64,000 nt of DNA. Source: Nostocoides sp. (GTDB lineage Bacteria; Actinomycetota; Actinomycetes; Actinomycetales; Dermatophilaceae). This document shows positions 18,158-27,946 of the stretch, in pieces (the stretch's first letter is position 1; each line of letters starts with the position of its first letter). The translations under genes and the position numbers were made by a program. The notes below the pieces were generated by a model. The model had not been told where the DNA came from and did no database searches. It was given only the letters and a program-made list of their open reading frames with translations. The stretch covers positions 1,469,001-1,533,000 of the forward strand of contig JADJEA010000001.1 of NCBI GenBank assembly GCA_016702415.1. Direction: 5' to 3'.

Positions 18158-18838
18158 TTACCCGGTCCGGCGGATCTCCAGGACCCGGAAGCCGCGGTCC
18201 GTGGCGAGGCGGGACACGGCATACGGCGCGAAGGTGTCGGTGAGCCAGCGCTGCAGGGAGTCGGCCCCGAGCTGGCGGGCCACGACGAGATAGGCCCGGC
18301 CCCCCGGCCGTAGCCGGGGCAGCCACTGACCGAGCAGCGCGTGCAGCGCCGGCTTGCCGATCCGGATCGGCGGATTCGACCAGATGACATCGAAGTGGAC
18401 ATCGTCCGGGACGGATTCGGCGGTGCCGCAACGGATTCCGTCGCAGCCGAGGGCGATCGCATTGCGCCGCATCACCTCGAGCGCGCGCTCGTTGACATCG
18501 ACCGCCCACACCCGGGACGCCGGGGCGAGCAGGGCGAGGGTGAGGGCGATCGGACCCCAGCCGCAACCGAGGTCGAGGGCATCCCCACCGTCCGGCGGTG
18601 GAGGGACCCGCGCGAGCAGGACCTGCGTCCCCCGGTCAACCCCTTCGGGGCTGAAGATCCCGGACGCGACGGTCACGACCCGCTCCGCGCCGGCGAGGAC
18701 GACGCGCCGCTGGCGCAGCTGCGCCGCGACCACCGGCTCGGCGCTGAAGTAATGCTCCGCTCCCCGGCCCGGGGCTGCGGTGCCGGCCGCTGCCGGGGCT
18801 GCCTCGGGGATGGCCTGTCCCTCAGGAGGTTTCGACAT
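18158..18838 (-). CDS. Class I SAM-dependent methyltransferase, RsmC/RlmG-like
   Basis: About 226 aa. The SAM motif I DLGCGWGPIA and the catalytic SNPPIRIGK are those of the MTS domain found in RsmC/RlmG guanine-N2 rRNA methyltransferases; the N-terminal pseudo-MTase half of RsmC is missing, as in other short actinobacterial members. RNA is the likely substrate, but this is inference. ATG 18838 is chosen; ATG 18844 would add two residues. The 5' end overlaps the glpK 3' end, so it is probably translated from the glpK transcript. Convergent with dapF. Confidence 0.8.
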   Translation of the reverse strand: MSKPPEGQAIPEAAPAAAGTAAPGRGAEHYFSAEPVVAAQLRQRRVVLAGAERVVTVASGIFSPEGVDRGTQVLLARVPPPPDGGDALDLGCGWGPIALTLALLAPASRVWAVDVNERALEVMRRNAIALGCDGIRCGTAESVPDDVHFDVIWSNPPIRIGKPALHALLGQWLPRLRPGGRAYLVVARQLGADSLQRWLTDTFAPYAVSRLATDRGFRVLEIRRTG

Positions 18839-20345
18839 CGGCATCGACCCAGTCGAGGGTCCGCGCGACGGCCTTGTCCCATCCGCGACGCAACCGCTCG
18901 CGGGTGACCGCATCCATCGTCGGGGTCCATCGCTTGCCCTCGCCCCAGTTGGCGACGATGTCGTCGGTGCTCGACCAGTACCCCACTGCCAGGCCCGCGG
19001 CGTAGGCCGCCCCGAGGGCCGTCGTCTCGGCGACCACCGGCCGCACCACGTCGACGCTCAGGAGGTCGGCCTGGAACTGCATGAGGGTCTCGTTGGCCGT
19101 CATCCCCCCGTCGACCTTCAATTCCCGCAGTGCGACACCGGAATCGGCGTTCATCGCCTCGAGGACATCGAGACTCTGGTATGCCGTCGCCTCCAGCGCC
19201 GCCCGCGCGATATGCCCCTTGTTGACGAACCTCGTCAGACCGACGACCACCCCGCGCGCATCGGGTCGCCAATAGGGCGCGAACAGGCCGGAGAAGGCGG
19301 GGACGACATAGGTCCCGCCATTGTCGGGGACGGTCTTGGCCAGGGTCTCGACCTCTGGGGCACTGGAGATCAGGCCGAGGTTGTCGCGCAGCCACTGCAC
19401 CAGCGAGCCGCTGACGGCCACCGACCCCTCGAGGGCATAGACGGCCGGCTGGTCGCCGATCCGGTAGCAGACGGTCGTCAGGAGGCCGTTGGCCGAGGTG
19501 ACGATCTCGCTCCCGGTGTTGAGCAGCATGAAATTGCCGGTGCCATAGGTGTTTTTGGCGCTGCCCCGCTCCAGGCACGCCTGCCCGAAGGTCGCTGCCT
19601 GCTGGTCGCCGAGGATGCCGGCGACCGGGACGCCGTCGAGGATGCCTGGCCCGCAGGTGCCATAGACCTCGCTGGAGGAGCGCACCTGCGGCAGCATCGC
19701 CATGGGCACGCCGAGCGCGGCGCACAGGCCCTCGTCCCAGGTGAGCGTCCGCAGGTCCATCAACAGGGTGCGGCTCGCGTTCGTCACATCGGTCAGGTGC
19801 AGCCCCCGCCCCGGCCCGCCGGTGAGATTCCACAACACCCAGGTGTCCATCGTCCCGACGAGCAACTCGCCGGCCTCCGCCCGCTCGCGGGCACCATCGA
19901 CGGTGTTGAGCAGCCAGCGGATCTTGGGGCCGGCGAAATAGGTCGCGAGCGGGAGGCCGGTCTGCGCGGCATACCGCTGCGGTCCTATGTCGCCGGCGAG
20001 TTCGTCGCACAGGCGTTGGGTGCGGGTGTCCTGCCAGACGATGGCGTTGGCGATGGGCAGCCCGGTCGCCTTGTCCCACACCACCGTCGTCTCGCGTTGG
20101 TTGGTGATCCCGACCGCGGCAATGGCCGAGGCGTCGAGGTTGGCCGCCGCCAGGGCACCACCGATGACCAGCCGGGTGTTCTCCCACACCTCCATCGGGT
20201 CGTGTTCGACCCATCCGGCCCGGGGGAAGATCTGCCGGTGCTCGCGCTGGTCGGCGGCGACGACCCTGCCATCGTGCCCGAAGACCATCGCGCGGGTGCT
20301 GGTGGTTCCCTGGTCGCCCGACAGGACATATGCGGGCACTGTCAC
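18822..20345 (-). CDS. glpK: Glycerol kinase
   Basis: Phosphorylates glycerol to sn-glycerol 3-phosphate. 507 aa, the usual length. FGGY-kinase landmarks: GDQGTTSTRAMVF at residues 8-20, GWVEHDPMEVW, GITNQRETTVVWDK, and the C-terminal KVDGGMTANETLMQ. Start GTG 20345 is preferred: it follows AAGGAG by six bases and gives the short MTVPAYVLSGDQG start. Divergent from glpD, whose product uses its product. Confidence 0.96.
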   Translation of the reverse strand: MTVPAYVLSGDQGTTSTRAMVFGHDGRVVAADQREHRQIFPRAGWVEHDPMEVWENTRLVIGGALAAANLDASAIAAVGITNQRETTVVWDKATGLPIANAIVWQDTRTQRLCDELAGDIGPQRYAAQTGLPLATYFAGPKIRWLLNTVDGARERAEAGELLVGTMDTWVLWNLTGGPGRGLHLTDVTNASRTLLMDLRTLTWDEGLCAALGVPMAMLPQVRSSSEVYGTCGPGILDGVPVAGILGDQQAATFGQACLERGSAKNTYGTGNFMLLNTGSEIVTSANGLLTTVCYRIGDQPAVYALEGSVAVSGSLVQWLRDNLGLISSAPEVETLAKTVPDNGGTYVVPAFSGLFAPYWRPDARGVVVGLTRFVNKGHIARAALEATAYQSLDVLEAMNADSGVALRELKVDGGMTANETLMQFQADLLSVDVVRPVVAETTALGAAYAAGLAVGYWSSTDDIVANWGEGKRWTPTMDAVTRERLRRGWDKAVARTLDWVDADVETS

Positions 20346-20418
20346 ACCGGGCTCCTTTGCCGCGTCGACGTCCCGCCCAGGCGCTTTCGAGGCGTCCGGG
20401 GACGGGCACAATGGCTGT
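20346..20418. promoter_or_regulatory. Shared glpK/glpD divergent promoter spacer
   Basis: 73 bases separate the glpK GTG and the glpD ATG, so both promoters must lie here or reach into the genes. I see the glpK ribosome site but no clear -10/-35 hexamer or inverted repeat. No glpR-type repressor or glycerol facilitator gene is adjacent. Confidence 0.5.
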
Positions 20419-22188
20419 ATGGCGAAGGCTATCCCTCTCGATCTCGGCTACCGTGCGCACGCGTGGCGCCGTCTCGCGCACCGCGAGTTCGACGTTCTCG
20501 TCATCGGGGGCGGAGTCACCGGTGCGGGGGCGGCTCTCGATGCCGCGACCCGCGGGCTGTCGGTCGCCCTGGTCGAGCAGCGTGACTATGCGTCGGGCAC
20601 CTCGTCGCGGTCGAGCAAGCTCATGCACGGGGGGTTGCGCTATCTCGAGCAGATGGACTTCGGCCTGGTGCGGGAGGCCCTGCGGGAGCGCGAACTCGCA
20701 CTGACCCGTCTGGCGCCGCACCTGGTCCGCCCGATCCCGTTCCTTTATCCGCTGACCCACCGGGCCTGGGAGCGGCCATATGTCACGGCGGGCTTGACGC
20801 TCTACGACAACATGGGCGGCGCGCGTTCGGTGCCCGGCCACCGGCAGCTGACCCGCCACGGGGCGCTGCGCCTCGTCCCGGCCCTGCGCAAGGACTCCCT
20901 CGCCGGCGCCCTGCTCTACTACGACGCCCAGACCGACGATGCGCGCCACACCCTGACCCTCGCGCGGACCGCGGCGGCCTATGGCGCGACCGTCCTCAAT
21001 TCGGCCCGGGTCGTCGGGCTGACCAAGGCCGGCGAACGCATCGTCGGGGCCACCGTCGAGGACGTCGAGACGGGCAACCAGGTCCACGTCCGGGCGCGGG
21101 TCATCGTCAACTGCACGGGCGTGTGGACCGACGAGATCCAGACGCTCGCCGGCGGGCGCGGACGCTTCCACGTCCGGGCCTCCAAGGGCGTGCACATCGT
21201 CGTCCCGCGCGACCGGATCAACTCCGAGGTCGGGCTCATCCTGCGGACACAGTCCTCGGTGCTCTTCGTCGTCCCGTGGGGGACCCGGTGGATCATCGGG
21301 ACCACCGACACCGACTGGAACCTCGACCTCGCCCACCCCGCGGCCAGCAAGGCCGACATCGATTACATTCTCGGCCAGATCAATTCGGTGTTGACCACCC
21401 CGATCACCCATGACGACATCCAGGGTGTGTATGCCGGCCTCCGCCCCCTCCTGGCCGGCGAGGACGAGCAGACCTCCCAGCTCTCCCGCGAGCATGCCGT
21501 CGCGCGCCCGCAGCCGGGGTTGATCTCGATCGCGGGCGGGAAGTACACCACCTACCGCGTCATGGCGGCCGACGCCATCGATGCCGCCCGAGAGGACATC
21601 GGGACGGGGTTCTCCGACAGCGTGACCGAGCACATCCCCTTGCTCGGCGCCGACGGCTACCGCGCGCTGGTCAACCAGCTCGACCGGCTCTCGCGCAAGG
21701 TGGACCTCCCGGTCTGGCGGTTGCAGCACCTCCTGGACCGCTACGGGTCGCTCGTCGACGAGATCTTCGCTCTCGCGGCCGCGGACCCGACTCTGTGGCA
21801 ACCGGTTCCGGGTGCCGAGGACTACCTCATGGTCGAGATCCTCTATGGCGCCACCCACGAGGGTGCGCTCCACCTCGACGACCTCCTGGCCCGGCGCACG
21901 CGCATCTCGATCGAGACGCCCAGCCGCGGCGTCGAGGCCGCGCGGGCCGTCGCCGATCTGGTCGCCCCGGCACTCGGCTGGGACGAGGCCCGCGCCGCGA
22001 CCGAGGTCGAGCTCTATCTCGCCCGCGTCGAGGCCGAGCGCGACAGTCAGCAGATGCCGGATGACCAGGAGGCCAACGCCGAGCGCACCTCGGCCCGGGA
22101 CGCCCGCCTGACCATGACGCCCCCGGACGCGCCGTCCGAGGACAGGACGCACCACGACGCCGTGGCCGCCGAGCCGGACAACGCCTGA
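20419..22188 (+). CDS. glpD: Glycerol-3-phosphate dehydrogenase, FAD-dependent
   Basis: Membrane-associated flavoenzyme oxidising glycerol 3-phosphate to dihydroxyacetone phosphate and passing electrons to the quinone pool. 589 aa. FAD-binding GGGVTGAGAALDAATRG (about residues 31-47), the GlpD signature SSRSSKLMHGGLRYLE, substrate region WGTRWIIGTTDTDWN and GLRPLL. The last 35 residues after the DAO C-terminal domain are a variable acidic tail. ATG 20419 gives MAKAIPLDLGYRAHAWRRL. Confidence 0.95.
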   Translation: MAKAIPLDLGYRAHAWRRLAHREFDVLVIGGGVTGAGAALDAATRGLSVALVEQRDYASGTSSRSSKLMHGGLRYLEQMDFGLVREALRERELALTRLAPHLVRPIPFLYPLTHRAWERPYVTAGLTLYDNMGGARSVPGHRQLTRHGALRLVPALRKDSLAGALLYYDAQTDDARHTLTLARTAAAYGATVLNSARVVGLTKAGERIVGATVEDVETGNQVHVRARVIVNCTGVWTDEIQTLAGGRGRFHVRASKGVHIVVPRDRINSEVGLILRTQSSVLFVVPWGTRWIIGTTDTDWNLDLAHPAASKADIDYILGQINSVLTTPITHDDIQGVYAGLRPLLAGEDEQTSQLSREHAVARPQPGLISIAGGKYTTYRVMAADAIDAAREDIGTGFSDSVTEHIPLLGADGYRALVNQLDRLSRKVDLPVWRLQHLLDRYGSLVDEIFALAAADPTLWQPVPGAEDYLMVEILYGATHEGALHLDDLLARRTRISIETPSRGVEAARAVADLVAPALGWDEARAATEVELYLARVEAERDSQQMPDDQEANAERTSARDARLTMTPPDAPSEDRTHHDAVAAEPDNA

Positions 22189-22287
22189 TCACCACCGCGG
22201 CGCCGGGGTTAAGCGCGCCCGGGACGTGGGGCCGCGGCAGATAATCGATGTCCCTCCGGCGCCCGCGCATGAGAGGCTGATCGCAGT

Positions 22288-23904
22288 ATGAGTGAGCAGC
22301 CAGACGACGTCCCCGGCACCGAGGGCACCGACGCCACCGGTCACGCCCCGCACCTCGACAGCCCGCACCTCGACCCCGTTCCCCTGGACCCGGCTCAAGG
22401 TGACCCCGTGCACGCCGACCCCGATGACGCCGACCCCGTGGACGCTGACCCCGTGCGCCCTGAACCCGGCGGGCCTGTCGGCCGGGTCCTGACCGGGCGG
22501 GCCCGGGCGTTGGCGGACTCGGCATACGACCCGAGCGACCGCGACGGCGAGCAGTTCGACCGCGAGGAACGCGCGGCCCTCCAACGCATCCAAGGGCTGT
22601 CGACCGAACTCGACGATGTCACCGAGGTGGAGTACCGCCAGCTTCGGCTCGAACGCGTCGTCCTGGCCGGCGTGTGGACCGAGGGGAGCGCGGAGGACGC
22701 GGAGAACTCCCTGCGCGAACTCGCCGCACTCGCCGAGACGGCCGGCTCCACGGTGCTCGCCGGTCTCCTCCAACGCCGCCAGCGCCCGGACCCCGGCACG
22801 TGGCTGGGCTCGGGCAAGGCCCAGGAACTGCGCGACATCGTCATCGCCGAGGGCGCCGACACCGTCGTCTGCGACTCCGAGCTGGCTCCCTCCCAGCGCC
22901 GCGCGCTGGAGGACATCGTCAAGGTCAAGGTCATCGACCGCACCGCGCTGATCCTCGACATCTTCGCCCAGCATGCGAAGTCGCGGGAGGGCAAGGCGCA
23001 GGTCGAGTTGGCCCAGTTGCAGTACCTTCTCCCGCGCCTGCGCGGCTGGGGTGAGTCGATGTCCCGGCAGGCCGGCGGGCGGGTCGCCGGCGGTGAGGGG
23101 ATCGGCTCCCGCGGACCCGGCGAGACCAAGATCGAGCTCGACCGTCGCCGGATCAACTCGCGGATCGCGAAGTTGCGCAGGGATATTCGCGACATGAAGA
23201 CGCACCGGGACACCAAGCGGCACTCCCGGAAGGCGCATGGGACCCCGAGCGTTGCCATCGCCGGCTACACCAATGCCGGCAAGTCGTCGCTACTGAATCG
23301 GATCACCGGCGCGGGCGTCCTGGTCGAGAACCAATTGTTCGCGACCCTCGACACGACGGTCCGCCGCTCCCGGACCCCCGACGGGCGGGAGTTCACCCTG
23401 ACGGACACCGTCGGGTTCGTCCGGCAGCTCCCGCATGAACTCATCGACGCCTTCCGGTCCACGCTCGAGGAGGTCGGCGACGCCGACCTGCTCCTCCATG
23501 TCGTCGACGGCTCTCATCCCGACCCGGAGGGCCAGATTTCCGCGGTCCGGTCGGTCTTGGCCGACGTCGATGTCGCCGACGTCGTCGAAATCATCGTCGT
23601 CAACAAGGCCGACATCGCCGACCCGGAGGTCGTGGACCGCATCCTGCGGCACGAGCGGCACGCTGTTGCCGTGTCCGCGCACACGGGCGCCGGCATCGCC
23701 GATCTCGTCGACCTCATCGCCGTCGAGTTGCCGCGTCCGAGCGTCGCGGTCGACGTCCTGATTCCCTACGACCGTGGCGACCTCCTCTCGCGGATCCATG
23801 AGAGCGGCGAGATCGCCAGCAGCGACCACACCGAGCACGGCACCGTCGTCCACGCACGGGTGACGCCGGACTTGGCGGCGGATCTCGCGGCATACTCCGC
23901 CTGA
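22288..23904 (+). CDS. hflX: GTPase HflX
   Basis: Ribosome-associated GTPase that splits stalled or hibernating 70S particles. 538 aa. The N-terminal ~75 residues are a low-complexity Asp/Pro-rich extension (many D-P-V and H-L-D units). The HflX domain follows with GTWLGSGKAQEL, AQVELAQLQYLLPRLRGWG and the conserved GSRGPGETKIELDRRRI. The G domain has G1 GYTNAGKSS (about 326), G3 DTVGF and G4 NKAD. Classical neighbour of dapF in actinobacteria; here the methyltransferase and glp genes lie between them. Confidence 0.95.
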   Translation: MSEQPDDVPGTEGTDATGHAPHLDSPHLDPVPLDPAQGDPVHADPDDADPVDADPVRPEPGGPVGRVLTGRARALADSAYDPSDRDGEQFDREERAALQRIQGLSTELDDVTEVEYRQLRLERVVLAGVWTEGSAEDAENSLRELAALAETAGSTVLAGLLQRRQRPDPGTWLGSGKAQELRDIVIAEGADTVVCDSELAPSQRRALEDIVKVKVIDRTALILDIFAQHAKSREGKAQVELAQLQYLLPRLRGWGESMSRQAGGRVAGGEGIGSRGPGETKIELDRRRINSRIAKLRRDIRDMKTHRDTKRHSRKAHGTPSVAIAGYTNAGKSSLLNRITGAGVLVENQLFATLDTTVRRSRTPDGREFTLTDTVGFVRQLPHELIDAFRSTLEEVGDADLLLHVVDGSHPDPEGQISAVRSVLADVDVADVVEIIVVNKADIADPEVVDRILRHERHAVAVSAHTGAGIADLVDLIAVELPRPSVAVDVLIPYDRGDLLSRIHESGEIASSDHTEHGTVVHARVTPDLAADLAAYSA

Positions 23905-23924
23905 CCGGGTGACGGGGCGGCCGC

Positions 23925-25016
23925 TCAGGGGAAGCGGCGCTGCCGGATCGCGATCGCCAGGGCCCCGAGGATCAATAGCGCGCCGAGGGCCGCCAGGGCC
24001 GGGGCGATCTCGACCTTCTCGGTCGCGAGGGTCTGCTGGCGCGGCAGGTCGGTGAGCACCTTCTGCAATTGCGCGCGGTCGGTGGCCGGGGAATAGGTCC
24101 CGCCGGTCGCCGTGGCGACCGCCTTCATCGTCGCGTCGTCGACGACGAGGAAACGCGCGACATCCCCCTGACCGTAGGGACCGCCCTCGGCGAAGGCGTC
24201 CGCTCCCAACTGCTCGCGGGTGCAGACCATCCGCGTCGTCTCGGCGGTCCCGAAACCGATCGAATACACCCGTATGCCGCGCGCCCCCGCCGCCTTGGCC
24301 GCGTCCACCGGCGTGACGCCCCGCGTGTTGGCGCCGTCGGTCAGCAGCACGACGATGTCGGGGATGGGCGCCACCGTCGGGGCGCTGACATCGCCCGGCG
24401 GCGCCAGGGGCTCGGTCTGCTCGAACTCCTGCGGCACCGGAACCTCGCCCGGCGCAATGGGTTTGACCGCCGGGTTGATGGCGGCGATCGCATCGATCGC
24501 CTTCAGGATGGCCGCTCCGATCGCGGTCCCGCGACCCGTCGTCAGGCCGTCCACCGCGGTGAGCAACTCCTCCTTGTCGGTGGTCGGGGCGGCGATCTCT
24601 TCGGCATACCCCGCGAACGCGATCAGCCCGATCCGGGTCCCCTTGGGCTGGCGGTCGATGAACTCCCGCACTGCGGCCTGGGCCGCGGCGATCCGGTTGG
24701 GCTCCACATCGATCGAGCACATGGACCGCGAGACGTCGATGGCGAGCATGATCGTCGTCCGGTCCCGCGGGACCTGCATGACGATCGTCGGTCGCGCGGT
24801 GGCCACCCCGAGGGCGAGGAGGGCCAGCAGCACGCCGGCGAGCGGGAGGTGGCGGGTCCACACCGCGCGCCGAGCGCCTAGCGCCGCCTTGACCAGCGCG
24901 ACATTGGAGTGGCGCAGGGGTTCCTGCCGCAACCGGCGCTGTCGCCACACGTACATCCCGAGGATGAGGGGGATGGCGATCAGAGTCGCGAGCGCGAGCG
25001 GCCAACCGAGCGTCAT
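23925..25016 (-). CDS. von Willebrand factor A membrane protein (BatA/BatB-like)
   Basis: 363 aa. An N-terminal hydrophobic segment (LALATLIAIPLILGMYVW), a second near residue 60, a vWA domain with the metal-ion-dependent adhesion site DVSRS at about residue 95 and a later LLTDGANTRG, and a C-terminal anchor APALAALGALLILGALAIAI before a basic tail. In bacteria such proteins work with MoxR ATPases in envelope or metal-cofactor assembly. Last gene of a five-gene operon; its start overlaps the previous stop by four bases (ATGA). Confidence 0.85.
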   Translation of the reverse strand: MTLGWPLALATLIAIPLILGMYVWRQRRLRQEPLRHSNVALVKAALGARRAVWTRHLPLAGVLLALLALGVATARPTIVMQVPRDRTTIMLAIDVSRSMCSIDVEPNRIAAAQAAVREFIDRQPKGTRIGLIAFAGYAEEIAAPTTDKEELLTAVDGLTTGRGTAIGAAILKAIDAIAAINPAVKPIAPGEVPVPQEFEQTEPLAPPGDVSAPTVAPIPDIVVLLTDGANTRGVTPVDAAKAAGARGIRVYSIGFGTAETTRMVCTREQLGADAFAEGGPYGQGDVARFLVVDDATMKAVATATGGTYSPATDRAQLQKVLTDLPRQQTLATEKVEIAPALAALGALLILGALAIAIRQRRFP

Positions 25017-26005
25017 CCGGACAGCACCCGACCGGTGCGCACCAATGAAATGCCAACTCCGGCAACGAGAATGAGCAGTGCGAGGAGGGTGACATAGGGC
25101 GCGAGTTCGGTCGGCTCCCGGCGGGCCACGAGCTCGAGGTCGAGCCCGGCATACACATCTCCGAGTTCCTCGGCGGTGGCCGCCCGCTGGTAGCTCCCGT
25201 CGCTTGCCCGGGCGATCTGCGTCAAGGCGGGCTCATCGAGCGCGGTCCGCTGGGAGACACCGTCGATCGTCACCGTCGTCCCGGCGGGATCGCCGAGGCC
25301 GATCGTCTCGATCCGGACCCCGGCCACGGAGGCCAGCCGCGCCATGGCCATCGGGTCCAGGTTTCCGGTGTCCTGCCCATCGGAGAGCAGGACGATGCGC
25401 GCCGACCCGTAGTAGCCGATGTCGACCGCGTCCGGATTCGCCGCCAGTTGCTCCGGGTCGACCTGGAGCTTCCCGCCGGCGATCGCCTTGAGGCTGGCGA
25501 AGATCCCCTGACCCAGGGAGGTCCCGCCGTGGGCGGACAGGCGCTCGACGGCCGCGGTCACCGGCGCCGGGTCGTCGGTCGGCGTCTGGGTGACGGTTCC
25601 GGTGTCACTGAAGGCAACCACCCCCATGCGTATGCCGCGCGGTTGCGTCGCGATGAATCTCGCCGCGGCCTTCTTGGCGGCAGCCAGGCGGCTCGGCGCG
25701 ACATCGGTGGCGGACATGCTGTTGGAGGTGTCGAAGGCGAGGATGACGGTGCCCTCGCGATGGACCTGCGTGAGGGTGGCGACCGGCCCGGCGGCGGCGA
25801 CGACGAGCGCGGCGAGGGCAGCCAGGAGCAGCACCGGGGCGACCAGGCGACCCCGACCGACGGTCCCGCTCCGGGCCAGGACCAGGCCGGTCCGGGCCAG
25901 CGCCTCCCGGTGCCGGCGCTGCGCCTCCAGGAGGGCGCGATAGCGCCAGACGACGACGGGCAGGACGAGGAGGGCGAGCAGGGCCCAGGGATAGGTCAGG
26001 GTCAT
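25013..26005 (-). CDS. von Willebrand factor A membrane protein
   Basis: 330 aa, a paralogue of the gene that follows. Membrane segments near residues 5-25 (LALLVLPVVVWRY) and 55-75, the MIDAS DTSNS in AFDTSNSMSATD, LLSDGQDTG, and a C-terminal transmembrane segment (TLLALLILVAGVGISLV) followed by a short RTG tail. The domain faces the outside by analogy with BatA. It overlaps both neighbours by four bases, a strong sign of translational coupling. Confidence 0.86.
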   Translation of the reverse strand: MTLTYPWALLALLVLPVVVWRYRALLEAQRRHREALARTGLVLARSGTVGRGRLVAPVLLLAALAALVVAAAGPVATLTQVHREGTVILAFDTSNSMSATDVAPSRLAAAKKAAARFIATQPRGIRMGVVAFSDTGTVTQTPTDDPAPVTAAVERLSAHGGTSLGQGIFASLKAIAGGKLQVDPEQLAANPDAVDIGYYGSARIVLLSDGQDTGNLDPMAMARLASVAGVRIETIGLGDPAGTTVTIDGVSQRTALDEPALTQIARASDGSYQRAATAEELGDVYAGLDLELVARREPTELAPYVTLLALLILVAGVGISLVRTGRVLSG

Positions 26006-26892
26006 CGGCGGACCTTTCGCCGGGCGGCCATCCGCAGGAAGACGGCGACGAGGTCGTCCGCCGTCGAGACGGAGGTCAGGTCCAGCCCGCAGGCCCGCAC
26101 CCGCTCGCGCACCTGCGCCTGCTCGGCATCCGCGAGATCCCGCAGGCGCGCGCGGAAGTCGGCGTCGCCGGTGTCGACGAGCACGCGCTCCCGGGTCTCG
26201 GTGTCCTCCAGGACGATCTCGCCGACATCGGGGAGCACGGCCTCGAGCGGATCGTGAATCTGGATCGGGACGACGTCATGGCGTTGGGCAAGTAGGCGCA
26301 GCGGCCGCTCCCATCCGGGCGCGGCGATGAAGTCGGAGACGACGACCACCAGCGATCGCTGCCGGATCATCCCGGAGACCGACGCGAGCAGCGTGGCCAG
26401 GTCCGTCGGCCCGGGGTGGACCGCGTGCGGCTGCTGAAGCCGGTGGACAAGCCGCAGGACGTGCAGGCGGCCCGACCCCGCCGGCAGCGGCACGGGACGG
26501 TCGCCGTCATAGAGGATGGCGCCGATCCGGTTCCCGCCGCGGGTGAGCAGCCGCGCCAGGGTCGCGGTGAACTCGACCAGCACATCCTCCTTGCCCCGGC
26601 CCTGCGGCCCGAAGCGCATCGACCCGGAGCGGTCGAGGACGAACCAGGCCGTCAGTTCGCGGTCCTCGGCATACTCGCGGACGTAGGGGGTGTCCATCCG
26701 TGCGGTGACATTCCAGTCGATCCGGCGCAGGTCGTCGCCCGGGACGTATTCGCGCAACTCGCGAAAGTCCATCCCGGCCCCCGTGAAGAGGGTGCGGTAG
26801 TCGCCCTGCAGCTGCCCGTCGAGGGGACGCAGGACGGTCCACTCGACGCGGCGCAGCAGAGACTCGGCGGTCAGGGCGAAGGGCGATGCCAT
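26002..26892 (-). CDS. DUF58 domain protein
   Basis: 296 aa soluble protein of the DUF58 family, always linked to MoxR ATPases. The family signature REYVPGDDLRRIDWNVTARM is at about residues 47-66, followed by REYAEDRELTAWFVLDRSGSM, which has a vWA-like DRSGS metal site. Overlaps the upstream moxR by 22 bases and the downstream vWA gene by four. Confidence 0.88.
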   Translation of the reverse strand: MASPFALTAESLLRRVEWTVLRPLDGQLQGDYRTLFTGAGMDFRELREYVPGDDLRRIDWNVTARMDTPYVREYAEDRELTAWFVLDRSGSMRFGPQGRGKEDVLVEFTATLARLLTRGGNRIGAILYDGDRPVPLPAGSGRLHVLRLVHRLQQPHAVHPGPTDLATLLASVSGMIRQRSLVVVVSDFIAAPGWERPLRLLAQRHDVVPIQIHDPLEAVLPDVGEIVLEDTETRERVLVDTGDADFRARLRDLADAEQAQVRERVRACGLDLTSVSTADDLVAVFLRMAARRKVRR

Positions 26893-27923
26893 GAGACCTG
26901 CCCTGCGGGGGGCGTCACCTGGAGATCGGGCATTCGCACCGAGGCGATGATGGGCGCGAGGATCGCGTCGGGATCGACATTGTCGGCGAGGGCTTCGTAC
27001 GACAGCACGAGCCGGTGGCGAAGGACGTCGAGCGCCAGATCGCGGACGTCCTCGGGCCGGGCGTAGGTGCGGCCGCGCAAATAGGCCAGTGCGCGACCCG
27101 CGATGACCATATTGATGGACGCGCGTGGGCTCGCCCCGAAGGTGACGAAGCGCGCGAGATCGGTGCGGCCGACCAGGCCCGGGTCACGCGTCGCATTGGT
27201 GAGGGTCACGGCATACTGGATGATCCCGGGGTCGACATAGACCGCGTCGGCCGCCCGCTGGAGGTCACGCAACTGGCCCGGGTCCAGGACCGCCGCCGCC
27301 CGCTCGCCGAGTCCGAGCATGCGCTCGACGACGACGAACTCCTCTGCGGGAGAAGGGTATCCGACCCGCACCTTGAACATGAAGCGGTCGACTTGCGCCT
27401 CGGGTAGGGGATAGGTCCCCTCCGACTCGATCGGGTTCTGGGTTGCCATGACGAGGAAGGGATCGGGCGCCGGATAGGTCCGGGTCCCGATCGTCACCTG
27501 ACGCTCCTGCATGACCTCCAGCAGCGCGCTCTGGACCTTGGCCGGGGCCCGGTTGATCTCGTCGGCGAGGACGAGATGGGCGAACACCGGCCCGAGGGAG
27601 ACCTGGAACTCCCCGCTCTGCTGGTTGTAGATCCGGGTCCCGATCAGGTCGGCGGGGACCAGGTCGGGCGTGAATTGGATCCGTTTGAAATCTCCGCCGA
27701 TCGCCTCCGCCAACGCCTTGATTGCCAAGGTCTTGGCCAGCCCCGGGACGCCCTCGACGAGGAGATGACCGCGGGCCAGGAGCGCGACGATCATGCGTTC
27801 GAGGAGGTCGTCCTGGCCGACGATCGTCTTCTTGACTTCATAGAGGGTCCGCTCGAGCGGGTGACTGCCCGGGCCCGGGCCGGGCAGGTGCGACCGGCCG
27901 TCGGTCTCGGTCGGGGTGTCCAT
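26871..27923 (-). CDS. MoxR-family AAA+ ATPase
   Basis: 350 aa. Walker A GVPGLAKT (the MoxR variant of GxxGxGKT), Walker B LVLADEINR, sensor MATQNPIESEGTYPLPEAQVDRF. MoxR proteins act as chaperone-like ATPases that activate or assemble partners together with vWA proteins. Start ATG 27923 follows GAGGAGAA by four bases; an in-frame ATG at 27950 lacks such a site. Second gene of the protease-moxR-DUF58-vWA-vWA operon. Confidence 0.92.
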   Translation of the reverse strand: MDTPTETDGRSHLPGPGPGSHPLERTLYEVKKTIVGQDDLLERMIVALLARGHLLVEGVPGLAKTLAIKALAEAIGGDFKRIQFTPDLVPADLIGTRIYNQQSGEFQVSLGPVFAHLVLADEINRAPAKVQSALLEVMQERQVTIGTRTYPAPDPFLVMATQNPIESEGTYPLPEAQVDRFMFKVRVGYPSPAEEFVVVERMLGLGERAAAVLDPGQLRDLQRAADAVYVDPGIIQYAVTLTNATRDPGLVGRTDLARFVTFGASPRASINMVIAGRALAYLRGRTYARPEDVRDLALDVLRHRLVLSYEALADNVDPDAILAPIIASVRMPDLQVTPPAGQVSWHRPSP

Positions 27924-27946
27924 GTCTTCTCCTCGATGGTCGTCGG

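Noticed and set aside
18673..22155. A 1160-codon open frame on the minus strand opposite glpK/glpD
   Set aside because: It overlaps two clear genes, is Arg/Pro/Gly-rich and has no recognisable motif; long antisense frames are expected at 72% GC.
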